A stretch of 63,687 nucleotides of DNA from an uncultured Monoglobus sp. (GCA_947624305.1 CANQKC010000015.1:1-63687), one strand, 5' to 3'. Shown: positions 17,026 through 27,521, counted from the first letter of the stretch. The notes: generated by a model not told the origin, from the letters alone. Translations and numbers: made by a program.

Positions 17026-18518
17026 CGGTTTTCAAGCCTCTTTATTATCCTGTCGATTTTATCTTTGATCTCGCGCATACATTTTTCGTATACCTCAAGG
17101 CTCCCGCCGAACGGATCGGATATTTCGCCGCTTTCTCCGGCGTACTCGCACAGAGTAAACGTCTTGCCCTTTGCCTCGGGCATCGACGCTATCATCATCT
17201 TATGTCCGCTTGACATGGTCAAGATCAGATCGCTCCGCTCTATCAGTTCCGATGTGATCTGCGTCGGCCTGTGTTCGCCGATGTCAACGCCGATCTCCGC
17301 GGCGGCATTGACCGAATTTTTCGATACTTCCGATCCCGGCGCGACAAACAGACCCGCGGAACTTGCCGTGATATTCAGCCCGCGCTCCTTAGCCGCTTGG
17401 TTAAATATTCCCTCGGCCATCGGACTGCGGCAGGTATTGCCCGTGCACACAAAAAGCACGGTTTTTATATCTTTTTTATTCCCGTCACCTACGAACTCCG
17501 CGGCGTTATACACCTTGCCGACCGCGGCTCTGTAAAGGCGGTTGCGGACGCCCGCCCATTTGTCGGTGTCGGGTATCTCGGGGGCGAAGATGATCTCCGC
17601 GCCCAGCTCGTCCATTTTTCGCAGCGCGGCGAACAGCGCCGCGGCTGCCTCGTTGGGCTTGTTTATTCCGCCCAGAGAGACGTACCTAACGCCGCCTTTG
17701 AGCTTCGGCTTTATCTCTTTTAAAATCTCGTCAAACAAAATCACGCCCGTCGGTCTTGTCTGCGAATTCACGCAGTCCGCCGCCTCGTCAAGGCTGCCCC
17801 GGATGATCACGACTCTGCCCTTTGGCGAGTAATGCTTATACTTGAGCCCGGGCGATTTCGGCTTTTCGCCGTCCTTTACCGACTCGACCTCCCGCACCTT
17901 TTTGCCAAGGACATCCTCGATCTGCGCGCGGCTTATCATTCCGGGGCGGTAGATCACCGGCTCGCCGCTCATGTCGATCACGGTGGACTCGATCCCCACG
18001 TCACAGGGGCCGCCGTCGATTATCGCCGCAGCTCTGCCGCTCATGTCCTCGACGCAGTGCTCAAAGGCCGTGGGGCTCGGTTTGCCCGAAAGATTTGCGC
18101 TGGGCGCCGCAACAGGCCTGCCGCAGAGATGCAAAAATTCCGACGCGGTCCTGTTTGACGGCATGCGGATCCCGACCGTGTCAAGCCCGGCCGTGACCTC
18201 GTTCGGAACGTCCGATCTTTTCTTTAAAATAACCGTTATTGGGCCGGGCATGAAGGCGTCGATCAGTTTTTGCGCGTCCTCGGTGATCTCGGCGGCGATC
18301 TCGGCGATCTGTGATTTTTCGGAGACATGAACGATCAAAGGGTTGTCCGCGGGACGGCCCTTTGCCTCGAATATTTTTTTAACGGCCCCGGGATTTTTGG
18401 CGTCGGCTCCTATGCCGTAAACCGTTTCGGTCGGGAAAACCACAGTTTGCCCCGACCGAATTAATTCTGCTGCCGTTTGCAGATCAGTTGTGTTGTTTGT
18501 GAGTAAAAGTGTTTGCAT
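17022..18518 (-). CDS. TsaC/Sua5 fused to a YwlE-type protein-arginine phosphatase
   Basis: One 498 aa reading frame joins two enzymes. Residues 1 to about 335 are a full Sua5-type L-threonylcarbamoyladenylate synthase (GQTVVFPTETVYGIGADA near residue 22, then the linker KSPGLKYKHYSPKG and the Sua5 C-terminal domain). Residues 352-498 are a low-molecular-weight phosphatase with P-loop CTGNTCRS (Cys358, Arg364) and the general-acid loop DPFGGS. Thr362 matches the Thr that gives B. subtilis YwlE its phosphoarginine preference. In B. subtilis the two genes are neighbours; here they are fused. The frame stays open upstream to 18668 through a dispersed repeat, but the ATG at 18518 gives a normal Sua5 start with GAGAGGGG as ribosome site. 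Confidence 0.88.
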   Translation of the reverse strand: MQTLLLTNNTTDLQTAAELIRSGQTVVFPTETVYGIGADAKNPGAVKKIFEAKGRPADNPLIVHVSEKSQIAEIAAEITEDAQKLIDAFMPGPITVILKKRSDVPNEVTAGLDTVGIRMPSNRTASEFLHLCGRPVAAPSANLSGKPSPTAFEHCVEDMSGRAAAIIDGGPCDVGIESTVIDMSGEPVIYRPGMISRAQIEDVLGKKVREVESVKDGEKPKSPGLKYKHYSPKGRVVIIRGSLDEAADCVNSQTRPTGVILFDEILKEIKPKLKGGVRYVSLGGINKPNEAAAALFAALRKMDELGAEIIFAPEIPDTDKWAGVRNRLYRAAVGKVYNAAEFVGDGNKKDIKTVLFVCTGNTCRSPMAEGIFNQAAKERGLNITASSAGLFVAPGSEVSKNSVNAAAEIGVDIGEHRPTQITSELIERSDLILTMSSGHKMMIASMPEAKGKTFTLCEYAGESGEISDPFGGSLEVYEKCMREIKDKIDRIIKRLENR

Positions 18519-18526
18519 TTTAACCC

Positions 18527-18785
18527 CTCTCCGTCTTTCCGCCGTTGGCGGAAATCCACCTCTCCCCACGGGGCGAGGCGCGGGCGGCAGATTGCCGCCC
18601 CTACAACAATTTGCGCACAACATTCGTAGGGGACGGCGCCCTCGACGTCCCGTTCTATACGACGGCAATACGCAAAATACCGTAGGGGCGGATATTATCA
18701 GCCCGTCCTATTCGCTATTTACTAATCACTATGTTCCCACCTCCGTCAGGCTTACGCCTGACACCTCCTCCCGGGAGGAGGCGAC
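18527..18785. repeat. Dispersed repeat cluster 3
   Basis: The gap between prfA and the TsaC fusion holds a CCCCTCTCCG / hairpin CTTTCCGCCGTTGGCGGAAA element, GGGCGGCAGATTGCCGCCCC (18581 on), GTAGGGGACGGCGCCCTCG (18626 on), GTAGGGGCGGATATTATC (18682 on), a heptamer array on the minus strand at 18708-18735 (AACATAG TGATTAG TAAATAG CGAATAG) and a final CCTGACACCTCCTCCCGGGAGGAGG hairpin split around 18755-18782. The first element supplies the ribosome site of the downstream gene. Confidence 0.85.
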
Positions 18786-18786
18786 A

Positions 18787-19857
18787 TTATTCCGTGCGTT
18801 TTAATTTTTCGCTCTGGTCGGTGGTGATAAGGGCATCGATGATCTCGTCAAGGTCGCCGTTTAATATCTGCTCAAGCTTATAAAGCGTGAGGCCGATCCT
18901 GTGGTCTGTCATTCTGCCCTGCGGGAAGTTGTAGGTCCTTATCCGCTCGCTGCGGTCGCCCGTTCCCACCTGGCTTTTTCTGTCCGCGGCAATCGCCGCG
19001 TTGCGCTCCTGCTCCATCTTGTCATACAGTCTTGAGCGCAGCATCTTCATCGCCGCCTCGCGGTTCTTGTGCTGGCTCCGCTCGTCCTGGCACGTCACGA
19101 CTATTCCGGTCGGCTTGTGGGTTATCCTGATCGCCGACTCGGTCTTGTTTATGTGCTGACCGCCCGCGCCGCTTGAGCGGTAGGTGTCGATCTCCAGATC
19201 GTCGGGGTTGATCTCGACCTCAACGTCATCGACCTCGGGCAGCACCGCGACCGTCACGGTCGAGGTGTGTATTCTGCCGCTTGACTCGGTTTCGGGCACG
19301 CGCTGAACGCGGTGCACGCCGCTCTCAAATTTCAGACGGCTGTAAGCGCCCTCGCCGTTTATCATAAACGTTATTTCTTTTATGCCGCCTATGCCGATCT
19401 CATTAAGGCTCAAAACCTCGATCTTCCAGCGCTTTGAGTCGGCGTACATCGAGTACATTCTGTAAAGGTCGCCCGCGAACAGGGCCGCCTCATCGCCGCC
19501 CGCGCCGCCGCGGATCTCAACCATAACGTTTTTGTCGTCGTTGGGGTCCTTGGGCAGCAGCAGTATCTTAAGCTCTTCCTCTATTTTTTCTATGTTGGCC
19601 TTGGCCTCTTTACTCTCCTCGACCAGCATTTCGCGGAACTCCTTGTCGGTCTCGGGGTCGTCCATCATGGCCGCCGCGTCGTCGATCGTCTCTTTGTTCT
19701 TTTTATATTCTCTGTATTTTTCAACTATCGGGGTCAGATCGGAATGTTCCTTGCACAGCTTGCGCCACGTCTCCTGATCCGCGATGACCTCGGGGTCGCT
19801 TATCTTCCGCGCCAGTTCCTCAAACTGCTCCTCTAAGAATGAAAGCTTTTCAAACAT
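18787..19857 (-). CDS. prfA: Peptide chain release factor 1
   Basis: RF1 releases peptides at UAA and UAG. The 356 aa protein has the GGQ catalytic motif in [18 protein letters not shown] and a recognition region in domain 2, [14 protein letters not shown], where the PxT-type tripeptide region is PETESS. Length is normal. It follows prfB by 11 bp; secA, prfB and prfA are probably one transcript. Confidence 0.96.
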   Translation of the reverse strand: MFEKLSFLEEQFEELARKISDPEVIADQETWRKLCKEHSDLTPIVEKYREYKKNKETIDDAAAMMDDPETDKEFREMLVEESKEAKANIEKIEEELKILLLPKDPNDDKNVMVEIRGGAGGDEAALFAGDLYRMYSMYADSKRWKIEVLSLNEIGIGGIKEITFMINGEGAYSRLKFESGVHRVQRVPETESSGRIHTSTVTVAVLPEVDDVEVEINPDDLEIDTYRSSGAGGQHINKTESAIRITHKPTGIVVTCQDERSQHKNREAAMKMLRSRLYDKMEQERNAAIAADRKSQVGTGDRSERIRTYNFPQGRMTDHRIGLTLYKLEQILNGDLDEIIDALITTDQSEKLKRTE

Positions 19858-19868
19858 ATAATTCTCCT

Positions 19869-20982
19869 TTAAATCTCGCCTTTGGACTTCGCCTTAAGAT
19901 AGGCGTTGATAAATCCGTTTATATCGCCGTTCATAACCGCGTTCACATTGCCCACCTCGTAATTTGTCCTGTGGTCCTTGACCATTGTGTATGGCTGGAA
20001 AACATAGGAACGTATCTGGCTGCCCCACGCGATCTCGGTCTGAACGCCCTTTAAGTCCTCAATTTTGTCCTTCTGCTCGCGCTCCGCGATCTCAACCAGC
20101 TTTGATTTCAAGACCTTCATGGCGGTCTCCTTGTTCTTGTGCTGGCTGCGCTCATTCTGGCAGGTCACAACAATTCCGGTGGGCAGATGCGTTATCCTGA
20201 TCGCCGACTCGGTCTTGTTTATGTGCTGGCCGCCCGCGCCGCTTGAGCGGTAGGTGTCGATCCTCAGATCCTCCGGATTGATCTCAACGTCAAGTTCCTC
20301 GTCAAGCTCGGGCACGACCTCGCATGACGCGAAGGACGTGTGCCGCCGCGCCGCGGAATCAAACGGCGATATGCGCACCAGACGGTGGACGCCCTTCTCG
20401 GACTGCATATAACCATAGGCGTTGAGCCCGTTTATCGAGAACGTGACACTCTTTATTCCGGCCTCCTCGCCGTCAAGATAGTCAATGACCTCGGTCTTAA
20501 AGCCGCGGCGGTCGGCCCACATGTTATACATGCGGTAAAGCATCTCGCACCAATCCTGCGCCTCGGTTCCTCCCGCTCCCGCGTGAAGCGTCACTATCGC
20601 GTTCAGACGGTCATATTTGCCCGAGAGCAGCGTGTCAAGCTTCATCGAGTCAATGCACTCGCGCAGCTCCTTGTATCCGGTCTTGACCTCGCCGAGGACG
20701 CTCTCGTCCTCTTCCTCCATTCCGAGCTCTACAAGCGTCGTGAGATCCTCCCATTTTGAGCGGATATTCTCAAAGCTTGAGACTTTGTCCTTGAGCGATT
20801 TTATCTTTTGCAGGGTCCTGCCCGCCTTTTCCATGTCGGAATAAAAGTCGGGCTCGAAGCTCTCGGCCTCAAGTGTTTTTATCTCATCGTTCAGTCCGGC
20901 TAAGTTAAAGTGAATCCCTCAGTTCCGTAATATCTTTTTGCATTCCTTCAAGCCCAAGCTTGTATTCGTCAAACGCTATCAC
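19869..20982 (-). CDS. prfB: Peptide chain release factor 2, with programmed +1 frameshift
   Basis: The gene is read as 20982..20908 then 20906..19869 (about 370 aa). The first frame starts at GTG 20982 behind an AAGGGGTGA ribosome site and has 25 codons ending in CTT, followed by an in-frame stop at codon 26. Skipping one T at 20907 continues into the full RF2 body with GGQ ([18 protein letters not shown]) and the SPF recognition motif ([12 protein letters not shown]). An internal AGGGA, three codons before the stop, mimics the stimulatory Shine-Dalgarno element of prfB frameshifting. Unusually the stop here is TAA and not the usual TGA. Confidence 0.95.
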
Positions 20983-21014
20983 TATATCACCCCTTAATAA
21001 TATTATGTCCGAAT

Positions 21015-23792
21015 TTAAGCGCGGCCTTCCGCCTTGTCTTTATCGAGGCAGCAGTTCTTATACTTCTTGCCCGAGCCGCAGGGGCACGGATCGTTTCTGC
21101 CGATCTTGGTCACGCGGCGCACCGGCTTTTTCTTAACGGTTCCGTCGCTGCCCGCGTTCTCTGAAGTGGGCTTCGCCACCTGCTGGCGCTCGATCTTTGT
21201 CTGGGGCACAACGTGGAACAGGTGCTTCACGGTGTCCTCTTTTATGGCCTCTGTCATTTCCTCGAACATATCCATGGCCGCGAACTTGTATTCAACGACC
21301 GGATCGTGCTGCGCGTAAGCTCTCAGGTGGATACCCTGACGCATCTGCTCCATGTTGTCGATGTGGTCCATCCACTTCTGGTCAACAACTCGGAGCATTA
21401 TAACGCGCTCGACCTCGCGCATGTTATCGCCGAATTCGGCCTCTTTTTCCTTGTATTTCTTCTCGGCGTCCTCAAAGATATAGTCGGTCAGACGCTCAAG
21501 CGTCATCTTGTCTATCTCGACGTCGGTGAACTTCATAAACGTGTCGGGCATCTCGCCGAATATGGTCTCAAAATGATCGCGCATGCCCTTCCAGTCCCAT
21601 TCCTCCGGAACGTTGCCCTTGTCGCCGATATACATGGCGGCGGTATTGCTGATAACGTCGCGCATCATTTTCATAATGCTCTCGCGCAGGTCCCCGCCGT
21701 CAAGCACCTGATCGCGCTGCTTGTAAATTATCTCTCTCTGCTGGTTGTTAACATCGTCATACTGAAGAACGTTCTTTCTAATATCGAAGTTCCTGCCCTC
21801 GACCCGCTCCTGCGCGGTCTCTATGGTGCCGCTGAGCATTCTGCTCTCAATGGCCTCGTTCTCGTCCATTTTAAGAGTCTCCATAACTCTCGCGATGCGC
21901 TCGGGAGCGAACAGACGCATAAGGTCGTCCTCAAGCGAGATATAGAACTTCGATTTGCCGACGTCGCCCTGACGGCCAGAACGGCCGCGGAGCTGATTGT
22001 CGATACGCCTGCTCTCGTGGCGCTCGGTTCCCATTATATTGAGTCCGCCCGCCGCCAGAACCTCTTTCTGCTCGGGCTCAATCTCGGCCTTGAACCTGTC
22101 GTTAAGCTCCTTGAATTTGGCTCTCGCCTCAAGTATCTCCTCATTGTCGGTCTCTGCGAAGCCCGTGGCCTGCACGATCATTTCTTCTGAATATCCCTGC
22201 TTTTCCATCTCGCTCCGCGCGAGGAACTCGGCGTTTCCGCCAAGCACAATATCGGTTCCGCGGCCCGCCATGTTCGTGGCGATCGTGACCGCGCCCTTCT
22301 TTCCCGCCTGAGCGACGATCTCGGCTTCCTTCTCGTGGAACTTGGCGTTTAAGACGTTGTGTTTTATTCCGCGCTTGCGCAGCATGCGGCTCAGCTTTTC
22401 GGACTTCTCGATCGAGACCGTGCCGATAAGCACGGGCTGGCCCTTTTCGTGCGCCTTGACCGCGTCCTCGATAACCGCGTTAAACTTGGCGTCCTCGGTC
22501 TTATAAACGCTGTCGGGCTCGTCGACTCTCACAAGCGGCTTGTTGGTCGGGATAACAATAACGTCGAGGCTGTATATCTCTTGGAACTCCTCTTCCTCGG
22601 TCTGCGCCGTACCGGTCATACCGGACAGCTTTTTATAGAGTCTGAAATAGTTCTGGAACGTGATCGTGGCGAGGGTCTTTGACTCGCGCTCGACCTTAAC
22701 GCCCTCTTTCGCCTCGATCGCCTGATGCAGACCGTCGTTATATCTTCTGCCGAACATCATGCGGCCCGTGAACTCGTCTACTATGATGACCTCGCCGTCT
22801 TTTAAAACATAATCCTTATCCCTTTTCATAACGCCGATAGCCTTTATCGCCTGATTGATGTGGTGCGACAGCGTCATGTTGGCCGGATCGGTCAGATTTT
22901 CGATATGGAAATGCTCCTCCGCCTTTTTGACGCCCTTGGGGGTCAGCGTGGCGGTCTTTGCCTTCTCGTCAACGATATAGTCATACTGATTTAGCTCATC
23001 CTCATCCTCGATCTCGACCTTGGTGTCCGTCTCGGTAATGCGTTTGAAGGTCAGCGTCTTCGCGAAACGGTCGGCCTGCTCATACAGATCGGTCGACTTG
23101 TCGCCCATACCCGAGATGATAAGCGGCGTCCTTGCCTCGTCTACAAGAATACTGTCCACCTCGTCAACTATGGCGTAGTTGTGGCCGCGCTGGACCTTGT
23201 TTTCTTTATATATAACCATGTTGTCGCGCAGATAGTCAAATCCCATCTCGTTGTTGGTGCCGTAGGTTATGTCGGCGTTATAGGCCTCCTTGCGCTCCGC
23301 GTTGGTCTTGTCGTGAATGATAAGGCCGACCGTCAGGCCCAGATAGTTATAGAGCTTGCCCATCCACTCGCTGTCGCGCTTCGCCAGATAGTCGTTGACC
23401 GTGACGATGTGCACTCCGTTGCCCGAAAGCGCGTTAAGATACGCCGGGAGCGTCGCCACCAGCGTCTTTCCTTCACCGGTTTTCATCTCGGCGATCCTGC
23501 CCTGGTGCAGCACTACTCCGCCGACGACCTGAACGCGGAAATGCTTCATTCCCAGCACTCTCCACGCCGCCTCGCGGCACACCGCGAAGGCCTCGGGCAA
23601 TATGTCGTCAAGCGTCTCGCCGCTGCTCAGCCGCTCCTTGAGCTTTGGCGTCATGGCCTTAAGCTCGGCGTCGCTGAGCTTTTCCATGTCGCCCTCAAGG
23701 GCCATTACCTTATCGACAATGGGATAGATCTTTTTAAGCTCCCTGTCGCTGTATGTTCCGATGACCTTTTCAATCATCTTTTTTATACCCAT
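21015..23792 (-). CDS. secA: Preprotein translocase ATPase SecA
   Basis: SecA drives proteins through SecYEG. The 925 aa protein has Walker A GEGKTLVA (about residues 101-108), [15 protein letters not shown], the [11 protein letters not shown] motif of the second nucleotide domain and a C-terminal zinc motif [13 protein letters not shown] that binds SecB or ribosomes in other species. Promoter at 23833-23861 and a GGAGGT ribosome site support the start. prfB follows 32 bp downstream. Confidence 0.97.
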   Translation of the reverse strand: MGIKKMIEKVIGTYSDRELKKIYPIVDKVMALEGDMEKLSDAELKAMTPKLKERLSSGETLDDILPEAFAVCREAAWRVLGMKHFRVQVVGGVVLHQGRIAEMKTGEGKTLVATLPAYLNALSGNGVHIVTVNDYLAKRDSEWMGKLYNYLGLTVGLIIHDKTNAERKEAYNADITYGTNNEMGFDYLRDNMVIYKENKVQRGHNYAIVDEVDSILVDEARTPLIISGMGDKSTDLYEQADRFAKTLTFKRITETDTKVEIEDEDELNQYDYIVDEKAKTATLTPKGVKKAEEHFHIENLTDPANMTLSHHINQAIKAIGVMKRDKDYVLKDGEVIIVDEFTGRMMFGRRYNDGLHQAIEAKEGVKVERESKTLATITFQNYFRLYKKLSGMTGTAQTEEEEFQEIYSLDVIVIPTNKPLVRVDEPDSVYKTEDAKFNAVIEDAVKAHEKGQPVLIGTVSIEKSEKLSRMLRKRGIKHNVLNAKFHEKEAEIVAQAGKKGAVTIATNMAGRGTDIVLGGNAEFLARSEMEKQGYSEEMIVQATGFAETDNEEILEARAKFKELNDRFKAEIEPEQKEVLAAGGLNIMGTERHESRRIDNQLRGRSGRQGDVGKSKFYISLEDDLMRLFAPERIARVMETLKMDENEAIESRMLSGTIETAQERVEGRNFDIRKNVLQYDDVNNQQREIIYKQRDQVLDGGDLRESIMKMMRDVISNTAAMYIGDKGNVPEEWDWKGMRDHFETIFGEMPDTFMKFTDVEIDKMTLERLTDYIFEDAEKKYKEKEAEFGDNMREVERVIMLRVVDQKWMDHIDNMEQMRQGIHLRAYAQHDPVVEYKFAAMDMFEEMTEAIKEDTVKHLFHVVPQTKIERQQVAKPTSENAGSDGTVKKKPVRRVTKIGRNDPCPCGSGKKYKNCCLDKDKAEGRA

Positions 23793-23832
23793 TTGAGTAA
23801 ACCTCCAAATCTTGTTTTGCGATAACTGTACT

Positions 23833-23861
23833 ATTATAACGCTGTTTTAAGAATAATGCAA
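23833..23861 (-). promoter_or_regulatory. Promoter of secA
   Basis: Minus-strand TTGCAT and TATAAT with a 17 bp spacer, 40 bp before the secA start. Confidence 0.8.
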
Positions 23862-23873
23862 GCTTTTTTCACG

Positions 23874-24452
23874 TTATTGCTTAATTTGCTTTATGGCGTT
23901 TAAGGTGTTTCCGATAAGCTTGTCGGGCAGGCTGCTGTCACTGAGCTTCCACTGTCCGTTCTCTTTGGTCATTTCTATCGTCTCGTCCGTTGTGACCGTG
24001 CCGATCTCACCGCTTGACAGAATGCTTATAAGCTGCGCGTTCATCAGCGCGTCATACTCCTCTTTCGTCATTGTGCCGACCTTGCCCTGATAATCGGGGC
24101 TTGACACAAGAGCCGCCACGTTCTCGATATACTTCTGCATAACCTGAGAGGAGTCTATAGTGGTCACGGACGCGTCAACCGTCGCCTTGTTCCCGTCCGT
24201 CTGCACCGACTTGACCTCAAAGGTGATGTTGCCGAGCGACGCGGTCAGCGCCGCGCTGAGCTCCGGGTCGCCGCCAAGGTCCACATATTCTCCGATAACC
24301 GCGGCATCACCGCTTTTAAAGCCGTTCATAACCGTTTCAAACTCCTGCGTGGCCTGCTGAACCTTTTCCTCGTCGTTTCCGCCGCACGCCGCGAGGGCGA
24401 GCACCGAAACGGCCGCCATAACTACCGCCAAAAATTTTAAACTCTTTTTCAT
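23874..24452 (-). CDS. Small lipoprotein, DUF4878/DUF5105-like
   Basis: The 192 aa protein has a lipoprotein signal peptide ending LALAACGGN, then a single globular domain with a repeated pattern of alternating polar strands (VKSVQTDGNKATVDASVTTID and ENGQWKLSDSSLPDKL) like the NTF2-like DUF4878/DUF5105 lipoproteins of Firmicutes. Function is unknown. It lies 2 bp after the histidine-kinase-like gene, so the two are coupled. A TTG six bases earlier also fits, but the ATG at 24452 has better spacing to GGAG. Confidence 0.7.
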   Translation of the reverse strand: MKKSLKFLAVVMAAVSVLALAACGGNDEEKVQQATQEFETVMNGFKSGDAAVIGEYVDLGGDPELSAALTASLGNITFEVKSVQTDGNKATVDASVTTIDSSQVMQKYIENVAALVSSPDYQGKVGTMTKEEYDALMNAQLISILSSGEIGTVTTDETIEMTKENGQWKLSDSSLPDKLIGNTLNAIKQIKQ

Positions 24453-24454
24453 AA

Positions 24455-25411
24455 TCAAACGCTCCTTTTGTTATTTAAGTTGGATATTATTCCCAAAAAT
24501 GCCATTTTTATCAAATTAAGATCGGGGCTGCTTGTCTCGGCGGCGCTGTCGCAAATAACGTTATATCCGTACTTTTCGACGACTTGAGGGTCGCTGAGCA
24601 TAACCGTGAACATCGCGCCGCCTCCGCTGACATTGCTCATAAGTATCTTCGCGCCCATTAGATCAGCCAGCTTCTGGGAAGCCAGCAGGCCGCAGCCGTT
24701 GTAGTTTTTAAATCCGCCGAAGCCGTTGCCGTAGTTAATTATACCGCCCTCGATCGCTCTGTAAATCTTCCCGGAGTCGATCCCTATGCCGTAGTCGATA
24801 ACCGACACGGCCGCGCATTTGCTTCTGCTCTGCCTCGTCACGACTATGTCTACGCGGTTGTCCGCTGTCCTGCTGTGGATAAGCGCGTTAAGCAAAAGAT
24901 TGACAAGAATAAGCGTCAGCGAGCTTGACTCGGCGGCGCACATAAGCTTGTTTCTCGCGCCGTTTATAACGCGTATGTTCCCGCACATATCCTCGGGCAG
25001 CAGTGAGCCAAGCTCGCTCACGAATTTTGACACGAACTCTTTAAGCTCGATAAGTCTGAGACTTAAACCTCCGGATTTCTCGTTGTATGTAAGCTCCGAC
25101 AGGTTACGAAATCCGATAAACGCCGTTCCGCAAGCATTGGTCAGCTTGTTTAAAAGCTCCCTGCCTCTCGGGCTCATTTCCTCGGTGCGCACGATAATAT
25201 CGATCAGGCTCTTGAGATAGAAAAAGCTGTCCTCCGCCATTTTCGCGACAATACCTCCGAAATCCGCAAATTTCATTTTGGCATACCGTGAATGAAAAAC
25301 TGTATCTCTGTTCATGTAATTATCCTCAAGAAACTTTTTGAGGGCGGATATTACTATTTTCCCGTCTCCGCCAATACAATCAATTTCTTTGGTAGAAACG
25401 CCGTTTTGCAT
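24455..25411 (-). CDS. Orphan histidine-kinase-like ATPase (HATPase_c)
   Basis: The C-terminal half of this 318 aa protein is a GHKL ATPase domain: N box LVNLLLNALIHSR, G1 box VIDYGIGIDSG, and a glycine-rich GFGGFKNYNGCGLL. The N-terminal half has no membrane segment and no clear PAS domain, and I cannot place a definite phospho-accepting histidine. It may be a cytosolic sensor kinase or an anti-sigma-like kinase. No response regulator is adjacent; only the following lipoprotein gene is coupled to it. Confidence 0.75.
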   Translation of the reverse strand: MQNGVSTKEIDCIGGDGKIVISALKKFLEDNYMNRDTVFHSRYAKMKFADFGGIVAKMAEDSFFYLKSLIDIIVRTEEMSPRGRELLNKLTNACGTAFIGFRNLSELTYNEKSGGLSLRLIELKEFVSKFVSELGSLLPEDMCGNIRVINGARNKLMCAAESSSLTLILVNLLLNALIHSRTADNRVDIVVTRQSRSKCAAVSVIDYGIGIDSGKIYRAIEGGIINYGNGFGGFKNYNGCGLLASQKLADLMGAKILMSNVSGGGAMFTVMLSDPQVVEKYGYNVICDSAAETSSPDLNLIKMAFLGIISNLNNKRSV

Positions 25412-25484
25412 ATAATCACACCTTATATAAAATTTGTAAAAATCTTCTTAGATATTATAATCCATTTCCCTTTTCGCGTCAAGA

Positions 25485-27032
25485 TTATCGCCGAAATTCC
25501 CCGAACACAAATCTTCCCGACTCGCTGAGATCGGCTTCGGTCCACACCGCCTCCGGAGCAGTGCCGCCTTGAAGCGCGGCCGAGGTCTCGTTTTTGTCGC
25601 ACAGTGACCAGTTCGCCCAGCTGATATTCCGCTCCGCGAGGAAGCTCATCCACTCGGCGGACTCGCCGAGAAAAACTCCGCCGCTGCCGTCCGCAGCGCT
25701 GGTTCCCCACTCGCTTATGAAGATCGGCGCGCCCTTTGAGCGGGCGTAGTCTATCCTGTCGCGCAGCCATGAGCCGTGGGTCCCGGCATAGAAATGACAG
25801 GTGTACATTATATTTGAAAAGCTAAGCGGGTCGTCCGCAGCCTTGTCTATGTCCTGGCTCCATGTGGGAGAGCCGACCAGGATAACCGCGTCGCTGTTTT
25901 GCCTTATTATCGGAATTATCCTCTCGGCGTAAGGTTTAACGTTTCCGCTCCATGTGATATTTCCGTTGGGCTCGTTGCATATCTCAAAGATCACGTTCGG
26001 CACACCGGCGTATTTGGCCGAGGCCTCGGCGAAAAATTCCGCCGCCTCGTCGGCGTACCGCAGCGGGTCGCCGTCGCTTAAAATATGCCAGTCCAGAATA
26101 ACGTACATATCGTTCGCGACCGCGTTGTCAACGGCGGCGTACGCCGCGTTCTTCACGCTCTCCCTTTGATCGATATATCCGTTTTCGGCGGTGTACATTG
26201 CCGCGCGGAACAGGTTCGCACCGAAATCCGCGGTGTTCTTTATCGCGTTATACGACGTGAAGTTTCCGTACCACTGAATTCCGTGGCTGCTCATGCCGCG
26301 CAGAACGACAGGCTCGCCGTTTTGGTTGACCAGCTGAACTCCCGACACCGAAAGTCTGCCGTTTTGCGACACTCCGCCGCTTATCGCCTGCGCCGGCGGT
26401 TCGGTCGGATTCGGCGCAGCCGTAACATTCACCGCAGACCCCTTGCCGTTTGCCCGCATAATGATCGCGCAGGCCTCGGCGCGGGTCAGGTTCGACATCG
26501 GGTTAAAATTTCCGTTTTCGTCGCCGGTCAGAATTCCGTTGTTATAGGCGCGGACGACCAGATAGCCGTACCGCCCCGGTATCTCATTAAAATCCTTTAT
26601 CGAGGTCATGTATTTATAATAGGCGTTGTCCTCCTGCTCATTCTGCGGGATATTAAACGCCAGATCGACGATCTTGACCGCCATCTGCCGCGTTATCGGC
26701 TTGTCAAAATCCGCCTCGTAGATCTCGTCATAGTCATACCAGCCGCTCTCATACGCGCGCTTCATATAGCCCGACGCCCAGTGCGTGCCGCTCGGAGGCA
26801 CGCTCCCCGCGACGCAGCGCGCGGCGACGCTCACGAACTCGGCGTAAGTTATCGTTCCCTCGGGGCGGAACGTTCCGTCCTCGTAGCCGTTCAAAAGGCC
26901 CAAATCGGCCATCGACTCTATATTCTCCGTGTACCACTGCCCGGGCGCGACGTCCGAAAACTTAAAGGCCGAGCAGACAAGAACCATGCACAAAACGGCG
27001 AGCGCCGCGGTAAATCTTAAGCTTTTTTTCAT
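25485..27032 (-). CDS. S-layer-anchored GH5 family glycanase (endoglucanase-like)
   Basis: The 515 aa protein has a signal peptide (residues 1-22), three SLH repeats (about 23-75, 82-128 and 146-195) that bind the cell-wall polymer, a Pro/Thr linker, and a GH5 catalytic domain (about 228-510). Probable catalytic residues are Glu354 in ICNEPNG (acid/base) and Glu441 in ISEWGTS (nucleophile); DWH and CHFYAG are also typical. It would hydrolyse beta-1,4-glucan or mannan at the cell surface. It follows the DNA glycosylase gene by 9 bp, an operon partner with no obvious functional link. Confidence 0.9.
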   Translation of the reverse strand: MKKSLRFTAALAVLCMVLVCSAFKFSDVAPGQWYTENIESMADLGLLNGYEDGTFRPEGTITYAEFVSVAARCVAGSVPPSGTHWASGYMKRAYESGWYDYDEIYEADFDKPITRQMAVKIVDLAFNIPQNEQEDNAYYKYMTSIKDFNEIPGRYGYLVVRAYNNGILTGDENGNFNPMSNLTRAEACAIIMRANGKGSAVNVTAAPNPTEPPAQAISGGVSQNGRLSVSGVQLVNQNGEPVVLRGMSSHGIQWYGNFTSYNAIKNTADFGANLFRAAMYTAENGYIDQRESVKNAAYAAVDNAVANDMYVILDWHILSDGDPLRYADEAAEFFAEASAKYAGVPNVIFEICNEPNGNITWSGNVKPYAERIIPIIRQNSDAVILVGSPTWSQDIDKAADDPLSFSNIMYTCHFYAGTHGSWLRDRIDYARSKGAPIFISEWGTSAADGSGGVFLGESAEWMSFLAERNISWANWSLCDKNETSAALQGGTAPEAVWTEADLSESGRFVFGEFRR

Positions 27033-27041
27033 GATATTCTC

Positions 27042-27521
27042 CTATAAATATTTTAAAATCACTTTCCATTCATTGATCAGCCTCTCGAGCGAGAAGGCAG
27101 CGTTGGCGGGACTGGTCGAGGGCAGTCTTAACGCCTCCGGAGCCGGGTTAAACTTTTTATACAGCCGGTAGGCCGTGCCGCCGTTTGCGAATACCGCCTT
27201 TATATCGGCGGCGCCGAAGATACGGGCAAGATCGTTGGGCTCCGCGTCCCTGATCGAGCTGTCCGCCGAGCCGCTTATCTCGCACGACTTTATAACGTCC
27301 CACACCGCGATTTTGTGCGAGAGCAAAAAATCCTTTTTCTCCTCGACCGCAGAGGGACATTCGGCGTTAAGCACGGCGGCAAGGGTCTTCCAGAACCGGT
27401 TTTGCGGATGGCCGTAGAAAAACCGCGCCTCCCGCGACTTGACCGACGGAAAGCTGCCGAGAATAAGTATTTTTGAGTTTTCGTCAAATACCGGCGGTAT
27501 CGGATGAATTTGAACAGACAT
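27042..27521 (-). CDS. Uracil-DNA-glycosylase-superfamily enzyme (deoxyinosine-type)
   Basis: The 159 aa protein begins with HPIPPVFDENSKILILGSFPS and has ARFFYGHPQNRFWKTLAAVL, the pattern of the small DNA-deoxyinosine glycosylase/G:T-U mismatch branch of the UDG superfamily. It would excise damaged bases in repair. A GGAGGAT ribosome site supports the ATG at 27521; the frame is open about 10 codons further up but without a ribosome site. Confidence 0.85.
   Translation of the reverse strand: MSVQIHPIPPVFDENSKILILGSFPSVKSREARFFYGHPQNRFWKTLAAVLNAECPSAVEEKKDFLLSHKIAVWDVIKSCEISGSADSSIRDAEPNDLARIFGAADIKAVFANGGTAYRLYKKFNPAPEALRLPSTSPANAAFSLERLINEWKVILKYL

Noticed and set aside
19869..20834. prfB as a truncated pseudogene starting at 20834
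   Set aside because: The upstream 25-codon frame, the CTT-T slip site and the AGGGA element show a programmed frameshift, so the gene is intact.
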